From positions 1 through 6,718 of the forward strand of contig JAGRKR010000525.1 in assembly GCA_020442225.1 (NCBI GenBank): a DNA stretch of 6,718 nucleotides, in the 5' to 3' direction. The position numbers were made by a program, and so were the translations under genes. This DNA comes from Hyphomicrobiaceae bacterium (lineage in GTDB: Bacteria > Pseudomonadota > Alphaproteobacteria > Rhizobiales > Hyphomicrobiaceae). Below, in pieces: positions 1 to 5,577 of this stretch; positions within the stretch are counted from its first letter, which is position 1; each line of letters opens with the position of its first letter. The notes under the pieces were generated by a model. That model was not told the origin of the DNA, ran no database searches, and was given only the letters and a program-made list of their open reading frames with translations.

Positions 1-320
1 ACTATTTCGTTTCTCTCAATCCGATGGTGCCGCTCGCCGCGCGCCACGTGATCCGGACGATGTCCTACGCGCACCCGCTGTTCGATCAGGCGGCTATGCG
101 GGCGCAGAAGCGGCTGTGGGTGCTGCAGGGCCGCCGCCGCACGTGGTTCTGCGGCAGCTATTTCGGCGCGGGGTTCCACGAGGACGGTCTGCAGGCGGGG
201 CTCGCCGTCGCCGAGGCGCTCGGCGGCGTGGAGCGGCCCTGGCAGGTGGCGGCGCCGTCGGGTCGCATTCACGTCCTCTCGGGCGCCACCCGCCCGGTTG
301 TCGCCGAGGAGGTCGTATGA
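1..320 (+). CDS. FAD-dependent oxidoreductase (amine-oxidase/NAD(P)-binding Rossmann type), C-terminal fragment
   Basis: Only the last 105 codons are inside the window; the frame is open from base 3 to the TGA at 318-320. The visible part begins YFVSLNP, continues with SYAHPLFD and carries YFGAGFHEDGLQAG, the typical C-terminal FAD-contacting segment of the flavoproteins encoded beside cyclopropane-fatty-acid synthases (COG2907-like). The family is expected to carry an N-terminal GxGxxG FAD fold, which is not visible here. The stop overlaps the next gene's start (ATGA, 317-320), so the two are translationally coupled. Plant cyclopropane synthases carry an FAD-oxidoreductase-like domain fused to the CFA domain, which supports a functional link with the CFA-like gene downstream. 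The substrate is unknown; an oxidation or desaturation of a fatty-acyl chain is inference. An internal ATG at 24 is not the start, because the homologous sequence continues upstream of it. Confidence 0.85.
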   Translation, partial: YFVSLNPMVPLAARHVIRTMSYAHPLFDQAAMRAQKRLWVLQGRRRTWFCGSYFGAGFHEDGLQAGLAVAEALGGVERPWQVAAPSGRIHVLSGATRPVVAEEVV

Positions 321-1102
321 CGACGCCCGCCGGCATGCTCTATGCGGGGACGGTGGTTCACAAGCGGCTGCGGCCGGAGCCGCACGCGCTCTCCTACCGC
401 GTATTTTCGCTGCTGCTGGACCTGGACCGGCTCGACGAGCTCGAGCAGTCCGTGCGCGGCTTCTCGGTGAACCGCGCCAATCTCGCGAGCTTTCATGACC
501 GCGACCACGGCCCCGGCGACGGGCGGCCACTAGCCGAGCACGTGCGGGCCATCATGAGCGAGGCCGGCGTCGCGAGCGAGCGGCTGCGCATCCTGGCGCT
601 CTGCTATCCCCGCGTGCTCGGCTACGTCTTCAACCCGTTGACCGTCTACTACGGGCTCGATGCCGACGGACGTCCGCGCTGCATGGTCTGGGAGGTGAAC
701 AACACGTTCTCGGAGCGTAAGAGCTACGTCATCCCCGTCGCCGAGACGGGGGACATCGGTGCGCAGCAGTGCGCCAAGGAGCTGTTCGTGTCGCCCTTCG
801 CCGCAGGCCGCGGGCGCTATCAGTTCCGCTTCACCGTGCCCGATCGCTCGCTCACCGTCGGCGTCGCGTTCAGCGATGAGGCGGGGCCGCTGATCAAGAC
901 CCATTTCACTGCCGCCGGCGAGCCGTTGACGACCGGCACGCTGGCGCGCGCGCTGGTGCGCCATCCCTCGCTGACGTTCAAGGTCATGGGGGCCATCCAC
1001 CTGGAGGCCGCGAAGCTCTGGTGGAAGGGCGTGCCGATTGTCCGGCGCCATAGGTCGCCGCGCTATTCCGTTTCCATATCGTCATCGGGGAGCCAGGTCT
1101 GA
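317..1102 (+). CDS. DUF1365 family protein of the CFA-like operon
   Basis: This 261-residue protein has the usual length of the DUF1365 family. The family hallmarks are visible in order: an N-terminal LYAGTVVHKRLRP (about 8-20) and SYRVFSLLLDLDRLDEL; FHDRDHG (59-65); YVFNPLTVYY (103-112); EVNNTFSER (126-134); KELFVSPF (154-161); and a C-terminal HPSLTFKVMGAIH followed by LWWKGVP (216-240). The ATG at 317 is chosen because it overlaps the upstream stop (ATGA) and has GAGGAGG 4 nt upstream; a longer open frame back to 116 merely shadows the oxidoreductase. No signal peptide or membrane segment is evident. The family has no settled biochemical function, but it recurs between an FAD oxidoreductase and a CFA-type methyltransferase, and members belong to the Rhodobacter sphaeroides RpoE/ChrR singlet-oxygen regulon. 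A role in fatty-acyl modification is inferred from context only. Confidence 0.92.
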   Translation: MTTPAGMLYAGTVVHKRLRPEPHALSYRVFSLLLDLDRLDELEQSVRGFSVNRANLASFHDRDHGPGDGRPLAEHVRAIMSEAGVASERLRILALCYPRVLGYVFNPLTVYYGLDADGRPRCMVWEVNNTFSERKSYVIPVAETGDIGAQQCAKELFVSPFAAGRGRYQFRFTVPDRSLTVGVAFSDEAGPLIKTHFTAAGEPLTTGTLARALVRHPSLTFKVMGAIHLEAAKLWWKGVPIVRRHRSPRYSVSISSSGSQV

Positions 1103-1105
1103 GAT

Positions 1106-2383
1106 ATGCACGAGCCCGAACTTGTCGAAGGGCGGCGGCTGCCGCGCCGCACGGGGCTGCGGGAAGCGCGTGACAGGGTGGTGCTGAAGCCGCTGGGTGC
1201 CGCGCTGTCGCGGCTGGCGCGGGGGCGGGTCACGATCACCCTGCCGTCGGGCGCGTGCGGCGTCTTCGGTCCAGGCGGCGGCGCCGAGGCCGAACTCGTC
1301 GTGCGTCGCTCGGGATTGCTGGCGAAGTCCCTTCTCCGGGGCCCCATCGGCTTCGCGGAGAGCTACATGAGCGGCGATTTCGACACGCCGGACCTCGAGA
1401 GCGTCTTCCGCTTCTTCGTCGACAACAAGGCAGCGCTGGCCGAGGCCGGGCGCGGTCACTTCCGGGTGCGCCTGCCCGATCGCCTGGCCCATCGCTTCCG
1501 GCGGAACACGCGGCGCGGCAGCCGGCGCAACATCCGCGCCCACTACGACCTCGGCAACGACTTCTTCGCGCCGTGGCTCGACGAGACCATGACCTATTCG
1601 AGCGCCATCTTCACCGCGCCGGGCGTATCGCTGGAGGCGGCGCAGGAGGAGAAGTACGCGCGTCTGCTGGCAGCGCTGGAGATTGCGCCGAGCCATGACG
1701 TGCTCGAGATCGGCTGCGGCTGGGGCAGTCTCGCCGAGCGGCTGGCGCGGCGCGGTGCGCGGGTCACCGCTATCACCATCTCGCGGGAGCAGGCCGCGCA
1801 TGCGCGGCGGCGGCTGGCGCGCAGCGGGCTCGCGTCCAGCGCCGAGGTGCGCTTGCAGGACTATCGCGATACCCGCGGCCGGTTCGACCGGGTCGTGTCG
1901 GTCGAGATGATCGAGGCGGTCGGGGAGGAAAACTGGCCCCGCTACTTCGACGTGCTGGCGGAACGGCTGGCGCCTGGCGGCGTCGCCGTGGTGCAGGCCA
2001 TAACCATCTCGGAGGAGCTGTTCCAGTCCTACCGCCGCAAGACCGACTTCATCCAGCGCTTCATTTTTCCAGGCGGCATGCTGCCGACGGAGCGCACGAT
2101 GCAGGAGCGCGCGGCGGCGGCCGGTCTGCACTTCGAGCGCGTCGAGCTGTTCGGGGCGAGCTATGCCCTGACGCTGGACGCCTGGCGGCGGCGCTTCGCG
2201 GCGGCTTGGCCGCGTCTTGCCGCGCTCGGATTCGACGAGCGGTTCCGGCGCATGTGGGACTACTACCTCGCCTACTGCAAGGTGGGCTTCGAGAAGGGCA
2301 CCATCGACGTCGGCTTCTATCGCCTGCGCAAGCCGGCAGAGGGCGGTCCGGTCGTCGCAGCGGCGCCCGGCAGAGAGGTCTGA
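1106..2383 (+). CDS. cfa: Cyclopropane-fatty-acyl-phospholipid synthase-like SAM-dependent methyltransferase
   Basis: A 425-residue CFA/CMAS-family protein (COG2230). The family's reaction transfers a methylene from S-adenosylmethionine to the cis double bond of unsaturated phospholipid acyl chains at the membrane. Visible motifs: HYDLGNDFF (146-154), MTYSSAIF (162-169), SAM motif I VLEIGCGWG (199-207), TAITISREQ, LQDYRD (250-255), SVEMIEAVG (265-273), QAITIS (297-302), FIFPGGMLP (319-327), LFGASYALTLDAW (348-360) and YYLAYCKVGF. Aligned by eye to E. coli Cfa, the bicarbonate-site Glu239 and Tyr317 are kept as E270 and Y353, but Cys139 and His266 are S166 and Q297. Plant-type cyclopropane synthases, as I recall them, show the same two changes, so activity is not excluded. 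The product could be a cyclopropane, methyl-branched or furan-precursor acyl chain. The start lies 3 nt after the DUF1365 stop, with a weak AGG ahead of it. Confidence 0.93.
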   Translation: MHEPELVEGRRLPRRTGLREARDRVVLKPLGAALSRLARGRVTITLPSGACGVFGPGGGAEAELVVRRSGLLAKSLLRGPIGFAESYMSGDFDTPDLESVFRFFVDNKAALAEAGRGHFRVRLPDRLAHRFRRNTRRGSRRNIRAHYDLGNDFFAPWLDETMTYSSAIFTAPGVSLEAAQEEKYARLLAALEIAPSHDVLEIGCGWGSLAERLARRGARVTAITISREQAAHARRRLARSGLASSAEVRLQDYRDTRGRFDRVVSVEMIEAVGEENWPRYFDVLAERLAPGGVAVVQAITISEELFQSYRRKTDFIQRFIFPGGMLPTERTMQERAAAAGLHFERVELFGASYALTLDAWRRRFAAAWPRLAALGFDERFRRMWDYYLAYCKVGFEKGTIDVGFYRLRKPAEGGPVVAAAPGREV

Positions 2384-2386
2384 GCC

Positions 2387-2851
2387 ATGGCCAAGGATAC
2401 GATGGAGAGCGCCGTGCCGTTCTCGTTCACGCGCTTCTTCGAGGGACGCACGCGGGCATGGGGCGTCTTCGAGGACCGGCGTGGGCGGCCCAGGCTGCGG
2501 CTCGAGGTGGACATGCGCGGTCGCTTCGAGGGGGATGTCTTCCTGCTGGAGGAGGATTTCCGCTATCACGACGGGCGCGTCGAGCAGCGCACGTGGCGTG
2601 TCCTGCCGCAGCCTGACGGCGGCTTCACGGCGACCTGCCCGGACTGTATCGGACAGGCGGTGGGGCGGGTCACCGACGAGGGGGTGGAGATGCGCTATCG
2701 CTTCCTGCTCCGCACGAAGCGGCGCACGCTGTCCGTCGATCTGCGCGACCGGCTCTATGCGATGGACGAGCGCCACGTCGTCAATCGCGCAAGCATGAGC
2801 AAATGGGGCGTGCGGCTCGGCGAGCTGTCGCTGTTCTTCGAGAAGGCGTGA
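2387..2851 (+). CDS. DUF3833 family protein
   Basis: This 154-residue protein matches the DUF3833 pattern: FFEGRTRAWGVFEDRRGRP near the N-terminus (about 17-35), a mainly beta stretch with FEGDVFLLEEDFRYHDG (47-63), RTWRV, IGQAVG (88-93), RYRFLL (103-108) and the C-terminal MDERHVVNRASMSKWGVRLG (126-145). It is soluble as read, with no signal peptide or lipobox, although some family members are, as I recall, lipoproteins. It starts 3 nt after the CFA-like stop with GAGAGG about 8 nt upstream, so it is the fourth visible gene of the operon. DUF3833 genes commonly accompany CFA/DUF1365 clusters. The function is unknown; a lipid-binding, lipocalin-like role is only a guess from size and predicted beta content. 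A CPDC motif (C84, C87) sits where I would expect an acidic residue followed by V/I-G in relatives. Confidence 0.85.
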   Translation: MAKDTMESAVPFSFTRFFEGRTRAWGVFEDRRGRPRLRLEVDMRGRFEGDVFLLEEDFRYHDGRVEQRTWRVLPQPDGGFTATCPDCIGQAVGRVTDEGVEMRYRFLLRTKRRTLSVDLRDRLYAMDERHVVNRASMSKWGVRLGELSLFFEKA

Positions 2852-2870
2852 GGCGGCAGAGCGCGCCGCC
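2852..2870. terminator. Weak hairpin between convergent genes
   Basis: GGCGGC (2852-2857) and GCCGCC (2865-2870) form a perfect 6-bp stem around a 7-nt loop. It starts directly after the DUF3833 stop and lies before the convergent dehydrogenase's stop (2879). No T-run follows on either strand, so a bidirectional terminator role is inferred from position only, and Rho may be needed. Confidence 0.4.
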
Positions 2871-2878
2871 CGGCTCCT

Positions 2879-3649
2879 TCACACCGCGCTCTTGCGCAGC
2901 GTCAGTCGGCGCATGAGCGGCAGGAAGAGCGCGTTCGGCAGCAGGCGCGCGAACTTCAGGAAGCCGACGAGCGGCCATGGGAAGGCAATCTCGTACCGCC
3001 GGCGCCGGAGGCCATGAAGGATCTTCCGCGCGGCCTCGTCGACATCCATGATGAACGGCATCGGGAAGGTGTTAACGTCGGTCATGGGCGTGCGGATGAA
3101 GCCCGGATTGACGATCGACACCTCGACGCCGCTGCCGTGCAGCTCCAGGCGCAGCGTCTCCGCGAGATTGATCAGTGCCGCCTTCGTCGGCGCGTAGGCG
3201 GCCGCGCGCGGCAGGCCGCGGTAGCCGGAAACCGAGGAGATCAGCGCGAGCTGGCCCTTGCCCACGGCGAGCATCTGCGACAGCAGCGGGTCGAGGGCGT
3301 TCGTGACCCCGAGGTAGTTGACCGTCATGCCCTCCGTGACCGCTTCGGCGGAGAACGTGCGCACCGTGAGCGGTCGCCAGACGCCGGCGTTGAGGATCGC
3401 CAGGTCGAGCGGACCGAGCCGTTCCTGGATCGCGCGAGCGGTCGCGCGGGTCGCGGCGAGATCCGTGACGTCGAGGGGGAATACGTGAATGCCCGGCGTC
3501 GCGCGCGCCAGCTCGGCGAGCGCGTCGGCGGACCGCGCGGAAACGGCGACCTGGCAACCGTCGCGCGCCAGCTGGAGCGCGAGCTCACGCCCGAGGCCGC
3601 TGCTCGCGCCGGTAACCCATACCGTGCGCCACGTGTCGGAGTACGACAT
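2879..3649 (-). CDS. Short-chain dehydrogenase/reductase (classical SDR)
   Basis: A 256-residue NAD(P)-dependent oxidoreductase of the classical SDR fold. The cofactor motif TGASSGLG (13-20) is followed by NAG (87-89). The catalytic tetrad is visible as N111 (VNYLG), S139 (LISSVSG), Y152 and K156 (YAPTK), and NPGFIRTPMT (181-190) is the typical post-catalytic strand. The C-terminus is basic and hydrophobic (PWPLVGFLKFARLLP, then RRLTLRK), suggesting membrane association. The frame opens with GTG GTG ATG; the ATG at 3649 is chosen because AGGGAG lies at good distance (5 nt), while the first GTG would sit almost on it. It follows chrR after 118 bp on the same strand and is probably read with rpoE-chrR. 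An SDR is also part of the Rhodobacter sphaeroides RpoE regulon. The substrate is unknown; a fatty-acyl or lipid-derived alcohol or carbonyl is a guess. Confidence 0.93.
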   Translation of the reverse strand: MSYSDTWRTVWVTGASSGLGRELALQLARDGCQVAVSARSADALAELARATPGIHVFPLDVTDLAATRATARAIQERLGPLDLAILNAGVWRPLTVRTFSAEAVTEGMTVNYLGVTNALDPLLSQMLAVGKGQLALISSVSGYRGLPRAAAYAPTKAALINLAETLRLELHGSGVEVSIVNPGFIRTPMTDVNTFPMPFIMDVDEAARKILHGLRRRRYEIAFPWPLVGFLKFARLLPNALFLPLMRRLTLRKSAV

Positions 3650-3759
3650 CACCACTCCCTGGATGCAGGCCCTCTGGCTTCAGCCGCGCGCCGAGTCGTC
3701 GTACGCCGCCGGCAACACGCAAAGCGCATAGCCGCTCCACATACGCCTTGGCGGCTGCG

Positions 3760-3778
3760 CGCGCATCCTAGATGCGCG
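3760..3778 (-). terminator. Perfect stem-loop with the chrR stop codon in its loop
   Basis: On the minus strand CGCGCATC, TAG, GATGCGCG forms an 8-bp perfect stem with a 3-nt loop, and the loop is exactly the chrR stop codon. No T-run follows, so it is not a canonical intrinsic terminator. It could stabilise the chrR 3' end, weaken readthrough into the dehydrogenase, or act only after ribosomes leave. The hairpin is seen in the sequence; the role is inferred. Confidence 0.45.
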
Positions 3779-4418
3779 TGAACGGCTGCGTCAGGCGTCC
3801 CATGAGGCCCTTGAACCGCAGCGGCGCATCGCTTGCCACGAGGCAGATGCAGCCTTCTTGCGCATCGGCCACGGGCTGATGCTCGATCTCCTCGTCGAGA
3901 TCGGCGAGGTCCCCCCGCCGGAAGGTGCCGAGGGCATCGCTATAGGCGCCCTTGAGCACGAGCGTCATCTCGTTGCCGGTGTGACCATGCTCCGGCACGG
4001 CGCGCCCCGGCGCGATACGCAGCAGGCGCAGATCACCCGATGCCTTCGACGACAACCGCAGGCGATGCTGCCAGACGCCGATGCCGAGGCGGCTCCAGGA
4101 GACGTCGTCGAGCCGCGCGCCGATGAAGCGCTGCAAGGGCAGGGGAACGTCGCTGCCGGAGCGCGCAACGGCGGGAGCCTCCGCGCGCACCTCGGCTTCG
4201 AGGCGCCGCAACTGCATGGTCGGCGGTGCGCTGTCGAGCGGGCTCGGCGCCAAGTCGTCGACAAGGGCGGACCCGATCTCGTCGAGCAGGCGCAGCTCGG
4301 CCCGGCACGCGGCACACATGTCGAGATGCGCCGCTGTCACTGCGGACAGCGCCTCGCCCAGCGAGCCGGCCGCGAAGCTCATCAACGTGGACGTATCGAT
4401 GTGATGGGTGATGCTCAT
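3768..4418 (-). CDS. chrR: ChrR-type zinc-binding cupin anti-sigma factor
   Basis: A 216-residue two-domain anti-sigma factor. The N-terminal zinc anti-sigma domain shows H6, H31, C35 and C38 (HLDMCAAC), the same numbers as the zinc ligands reported for Rhodobacter sphaeroides ChrR. The C-terminal cupin-like domain (about 100-195) shows PEHGHTGNEMTLVLKG with H144, H146 and E150, then H180 (IEHQP). These are offset by three from the known ligands H141, H143, E147 and H177. A CxC (C190, C192) follows. ChrR holds its sigma factor inactive in the cytoplasm; in R. sphaeroides the cupin domain is needed for release by singlet oxygen. The start overlaps the rpoE stop (ATGA, 4415-4418), as usual for a co-regulated pair. 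With both metal sites intact, a singlet-oxygen or organic hydroperoxide sensor is likely. Confidence 0.95.
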   Translation of the reverse strand: MSITHHIDTSTLMSFAAGSLGEALSAVTAAHLDMCAACRAELRLLDEIGSALVDDLAPSPLDSAPPTMQLRRLEAEVRAEAPAVARSGSDVPLPLQRFIGARLDDVSWSRLGIGVWQHRLRLSSKASGDLRLLRIAPGRAVPEHGHTGNEMTLVLKGAYSDALGTFRRGDLADLDEEIEHQPVADAQEGCICLVASDAPLRFKGLMGRLTQPFTRI

Positions 4419-4948
4419 TGCAGATCCTCGACCGCCTCGCGAATCTTCTGGTAGGCGAGCCGCATGCGGGACTTGACGGTCCCGAGTGCGAGGCCGGTTC
4501 GGCTCGCGATCTCGCTGTGGGATAGGCCTTCGAGGTAGGACAGCGTCACGACCTCATGCTGATCGGGCGGCAGCGTCGCAAGGGCGGCGCGCACGCGCTC
4601 CTGGCGTTCCCTGGCCGTCAGGGCCTCGTCCGGGAGGGCCTCGGAGGATGCTTCCTCCTGGTGACCTTCGGGCAGAGCCTGAAACGGCACCTCCCGCCGC
4701 AGCCGATCGATTCGCAGGTTGCGGGCGATGGTGAAGATCCATGTCGCCGCGCTGCCCTTGTCGTCGGAGTAGAGCCCGGCCTTGCGCCAGACGACGAGCA
4801 ACGTCTCCTGGGCCAGTTCCTCGGCCTTACCCGCATCGGCGCCGTGGCGCATCATGTAGGCTTTGACGCGCGGCCCGAAGGTCAAGAACAACTTGCGGAA
4901 CGCCTCGGCGTCGCCGCGATCGGCGATCCGTTGCAGCAGATCGGACAT
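4415..4948 (-). CDS. rpoE: ECF sigma factor, RpoE of the RpoE-ChrR (ECF11-like) type
   Basis: A 177-residue extracytoplasmic-function sigma factor. Sigma-2 covers about 16-85, with AEELAQETLLVVWRKAGLY (42-60) and the -10-recognising TWIFTIARNLRIDRLRRE (69-86). Sigma-4 covers about 112-172, with LPPDQHEVV and the helix-turn-helix HSEIASRTGLALGTVKSRMR (144-163). It directs RNA polymerase to stress promoters and is held by the ChrR encoded immediately after it with a 4-bp overlap. The start at 4948 is chosen because AGGTGA ends 2 nt before it and the MSDLLQRIADRGDAEAF beginning fits family length. The frame stays open to an ATG at 5017, which would add 23 residues unlike the family. A plausible self-recognised promoter lies upstream (5046-5073), consistent with autoregulation. 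Expected targets include this operon and the facing lipid operon. Confidence 0.93.
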   Translation of the reverse strand: MSDLLQRIADRGDAEAFRKLFLTFGPRVKAYMMRHGADAGKAEELAQETLLVVWRKAGLYSDDKGSAATWIFTIARNLRIDRLRREVPFQALPEGHQEEASSEALPDEALTARERQERVRAALATLPPDQHEVVTLSYLEGLSHSEIASRTGLALGTVKSRMRLAYQKIREAVEDLQ

Positions 4949-5045
4949 GCTCACCTGTTTGCCGACGACAGCACGGGCGCGTTGGCGGCCCGTATGTTGC
5001 GGTGAAGCGTGAAGCATAGCGGAACCCCTGACCTAGTCACAGGAG

Positions 5046-5073
5046 TTTACGCAGCGTGGCGAATTTCGGATCT
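5046..5073 (-). promoter_or_regulatory. Candidate autoregulatory ECF promoter of rpoE-chrR
   Basis: On the minus strand AGATCC (5073-5068) is followed after 16 nt by CGTAAA (5051-5046). The preference I recall for RpoE of the ChrR type is TGATCC near -35 with a CGTA-like -10, so five of six -35 bases match. Transcription would start near 5040, about 90 nt before the chosen rpoE ATG. The motif match is seen; function is inferred. Confidence 0.5.
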
Positions 5074-5085
5074 GCGGGGGATCGG

Positions 5086-5099
5086 TTGACTTGTATCAA
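5086..5099. promoter_or_regulatory. FNR/FixK-type binding box
   Basis: TTGAC-TTGT-ATCAA matches the FNR/FixK/ANR consensus TTGAT-N4-ATCAA at nine of ten defined bases. Its centre (between 5092 and 5093) lies 41.5 bp upstream of a start at 5134, the classical class II activator position for the phasin promoter. It is also just upstream of the rpoE promoter on the other strand. Oxygen-responsive control of the phasin is inferred. Confidence 0.6.
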
Positions 5100-5121
5100 G
5101 CAGGCCGGCCCGCTCCTGCGC

Positions 5122-5134
5122 TTATCCTTCCAGG
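5122..5134 (+). promoter_or_regulatory. Predicted -10 and start region of the phasin promoter
   Basis: TTATCC (5122-5127) is a weak -10-like hexamer, and a start about 7 nt later falls at 5134. No good -35 hexamer lies 17 bp upstream, as is usual for an activator-dependent promoter; the FNR-like box sits there instead. The assignment rests on spacing. Confidence 0.4.
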
Positions 5135-5159
5135 CAGCGGCTAGGGGCCAGGGCACCTC

Positions 5160-5167
5160 AAAGGAGG
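5160..5167 (+). promoter_or_regulatory. Strong ribosome binding site of the phasin gene
   Basis: AAAGGAGG is a near-perfect Shine-Dalgarno sequence 6 nt before the ATG at 5174, the strongest in the window. It fits an abundant structural protein and fixes the start. Confidence 0.85.
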
Positions 5168-5173
5168 ATACTC

Positions 5174-5569
5174 ATGGTTAGTAAGCCAGCCGGGCAACCG
5201 GAGCTGTTCGAAGCGCCGATGCCACCGGGTCTGGACGCGGTTCTGGAGATGCAGCGGCCGATGCTGCGCGTGGTCGCCGACGTGAACGCCAAGTTCTACG
5301 ATAGCCTCGCCACGATGAATGCGGAGTGGGTGGCCTTCATGAACCGGCGGCTCAAAGAGGATGTCACGGTGGCGCGCCAACTCGCCGATTGCCGCTCCAT
5401 AGGCGACATCTACGCGGTCTATGCCGAGTTCTACCAGAAGGCCTTCGAGCAGTATCAGACGGAGCTCGAGCAGATGCTGAGCCTCGGGCGCACGATGGCC
5501 GAGAACACCTCGGCGGCGGCGCGGGAGGGCATGGAGGCGGTCGCGCGAAAGCAGGCGAACCGCGACTGA
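5174..5569 (+). CDS. phaP: Phasin family protein (polyhydroxyalkanoate granule-associated)
   Basis: This 131-residue, almost wholly helical protein fits the phasin_2 family in length and pattern. The stretch LRVVADVNAKFYDSLATMN (31-49), EWVAFMNRRLKEDVTVARQL (51-70), DIYAVYAEFYQKAFEQYQTE (78-97) and MLSLGRTMAENTSAAAREG is the usual series of amphipathic helices with aromatic residues. Phasins coat the surface of intracellular polyhydroxyalkanoate granules and set their size and number. There is no signal peptide or membrane segment. The start is fixed by AAAGGAGG. The gene stands alone, divergent from rpoE and convergent with the transporter gene 8 bp away. An FNR/FixK-like box at the class II position suggests induction when oxygen is low. 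No synthase or depolymerase gene is visible, so the granule role rests on family membership. The paralogue cannot be told, and the symbol is the generic one. Confidence 0.88.
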   Translation: MVSKPAGQPELFEAPMPPGLDAVLEMQRPMLRVVADVNAKFYDSLATMNAEWVAFMNRRLKEDVTVARQLADCRSIGDIYAVYAEFYQKAFEQYQTELEQMLSLGRTMAENTSAAAREGMEAVARKQANRD

Positions 5570-5577
5570 CGACGCGC

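Noticed and set aside
49..54. TGATCC on the plus strand as an ECF -35 for the lipid operon
   Set aside because: No CGTA-like -10 follows at 16-18 bp, and the site lies inside the FAD oxidoreductase coding sequence.
1082..2776. 564-residue open frame antisense to the CFA-like gene
   Set aside because: It is Arg/Ala/Pro-rich low-complexity text typical of the antisense of GC-rich coding DNA, with no motif; the opposite strand carries an unambiguous CFA-family protein.
4949..5017. Longer rpoE start at 5017 adding 23 residues
   Set aside because: The extra residues do not resemble the sigma family, and AGGTGA directly precedes the ATG at 4948. It remains possible because the predicted transcript start (about 5040) would include it.
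5100..5137. GCAGG/CCTGC and CTGC/GCAG repeats near the phasin -10 as a PhaR operator
   Set aside because: The arms are only 4-5 bp, GC-rich, and the spacing does not fit the short-spaced CTGC-GCAG pattern I recall for PhaR; too weak to call.
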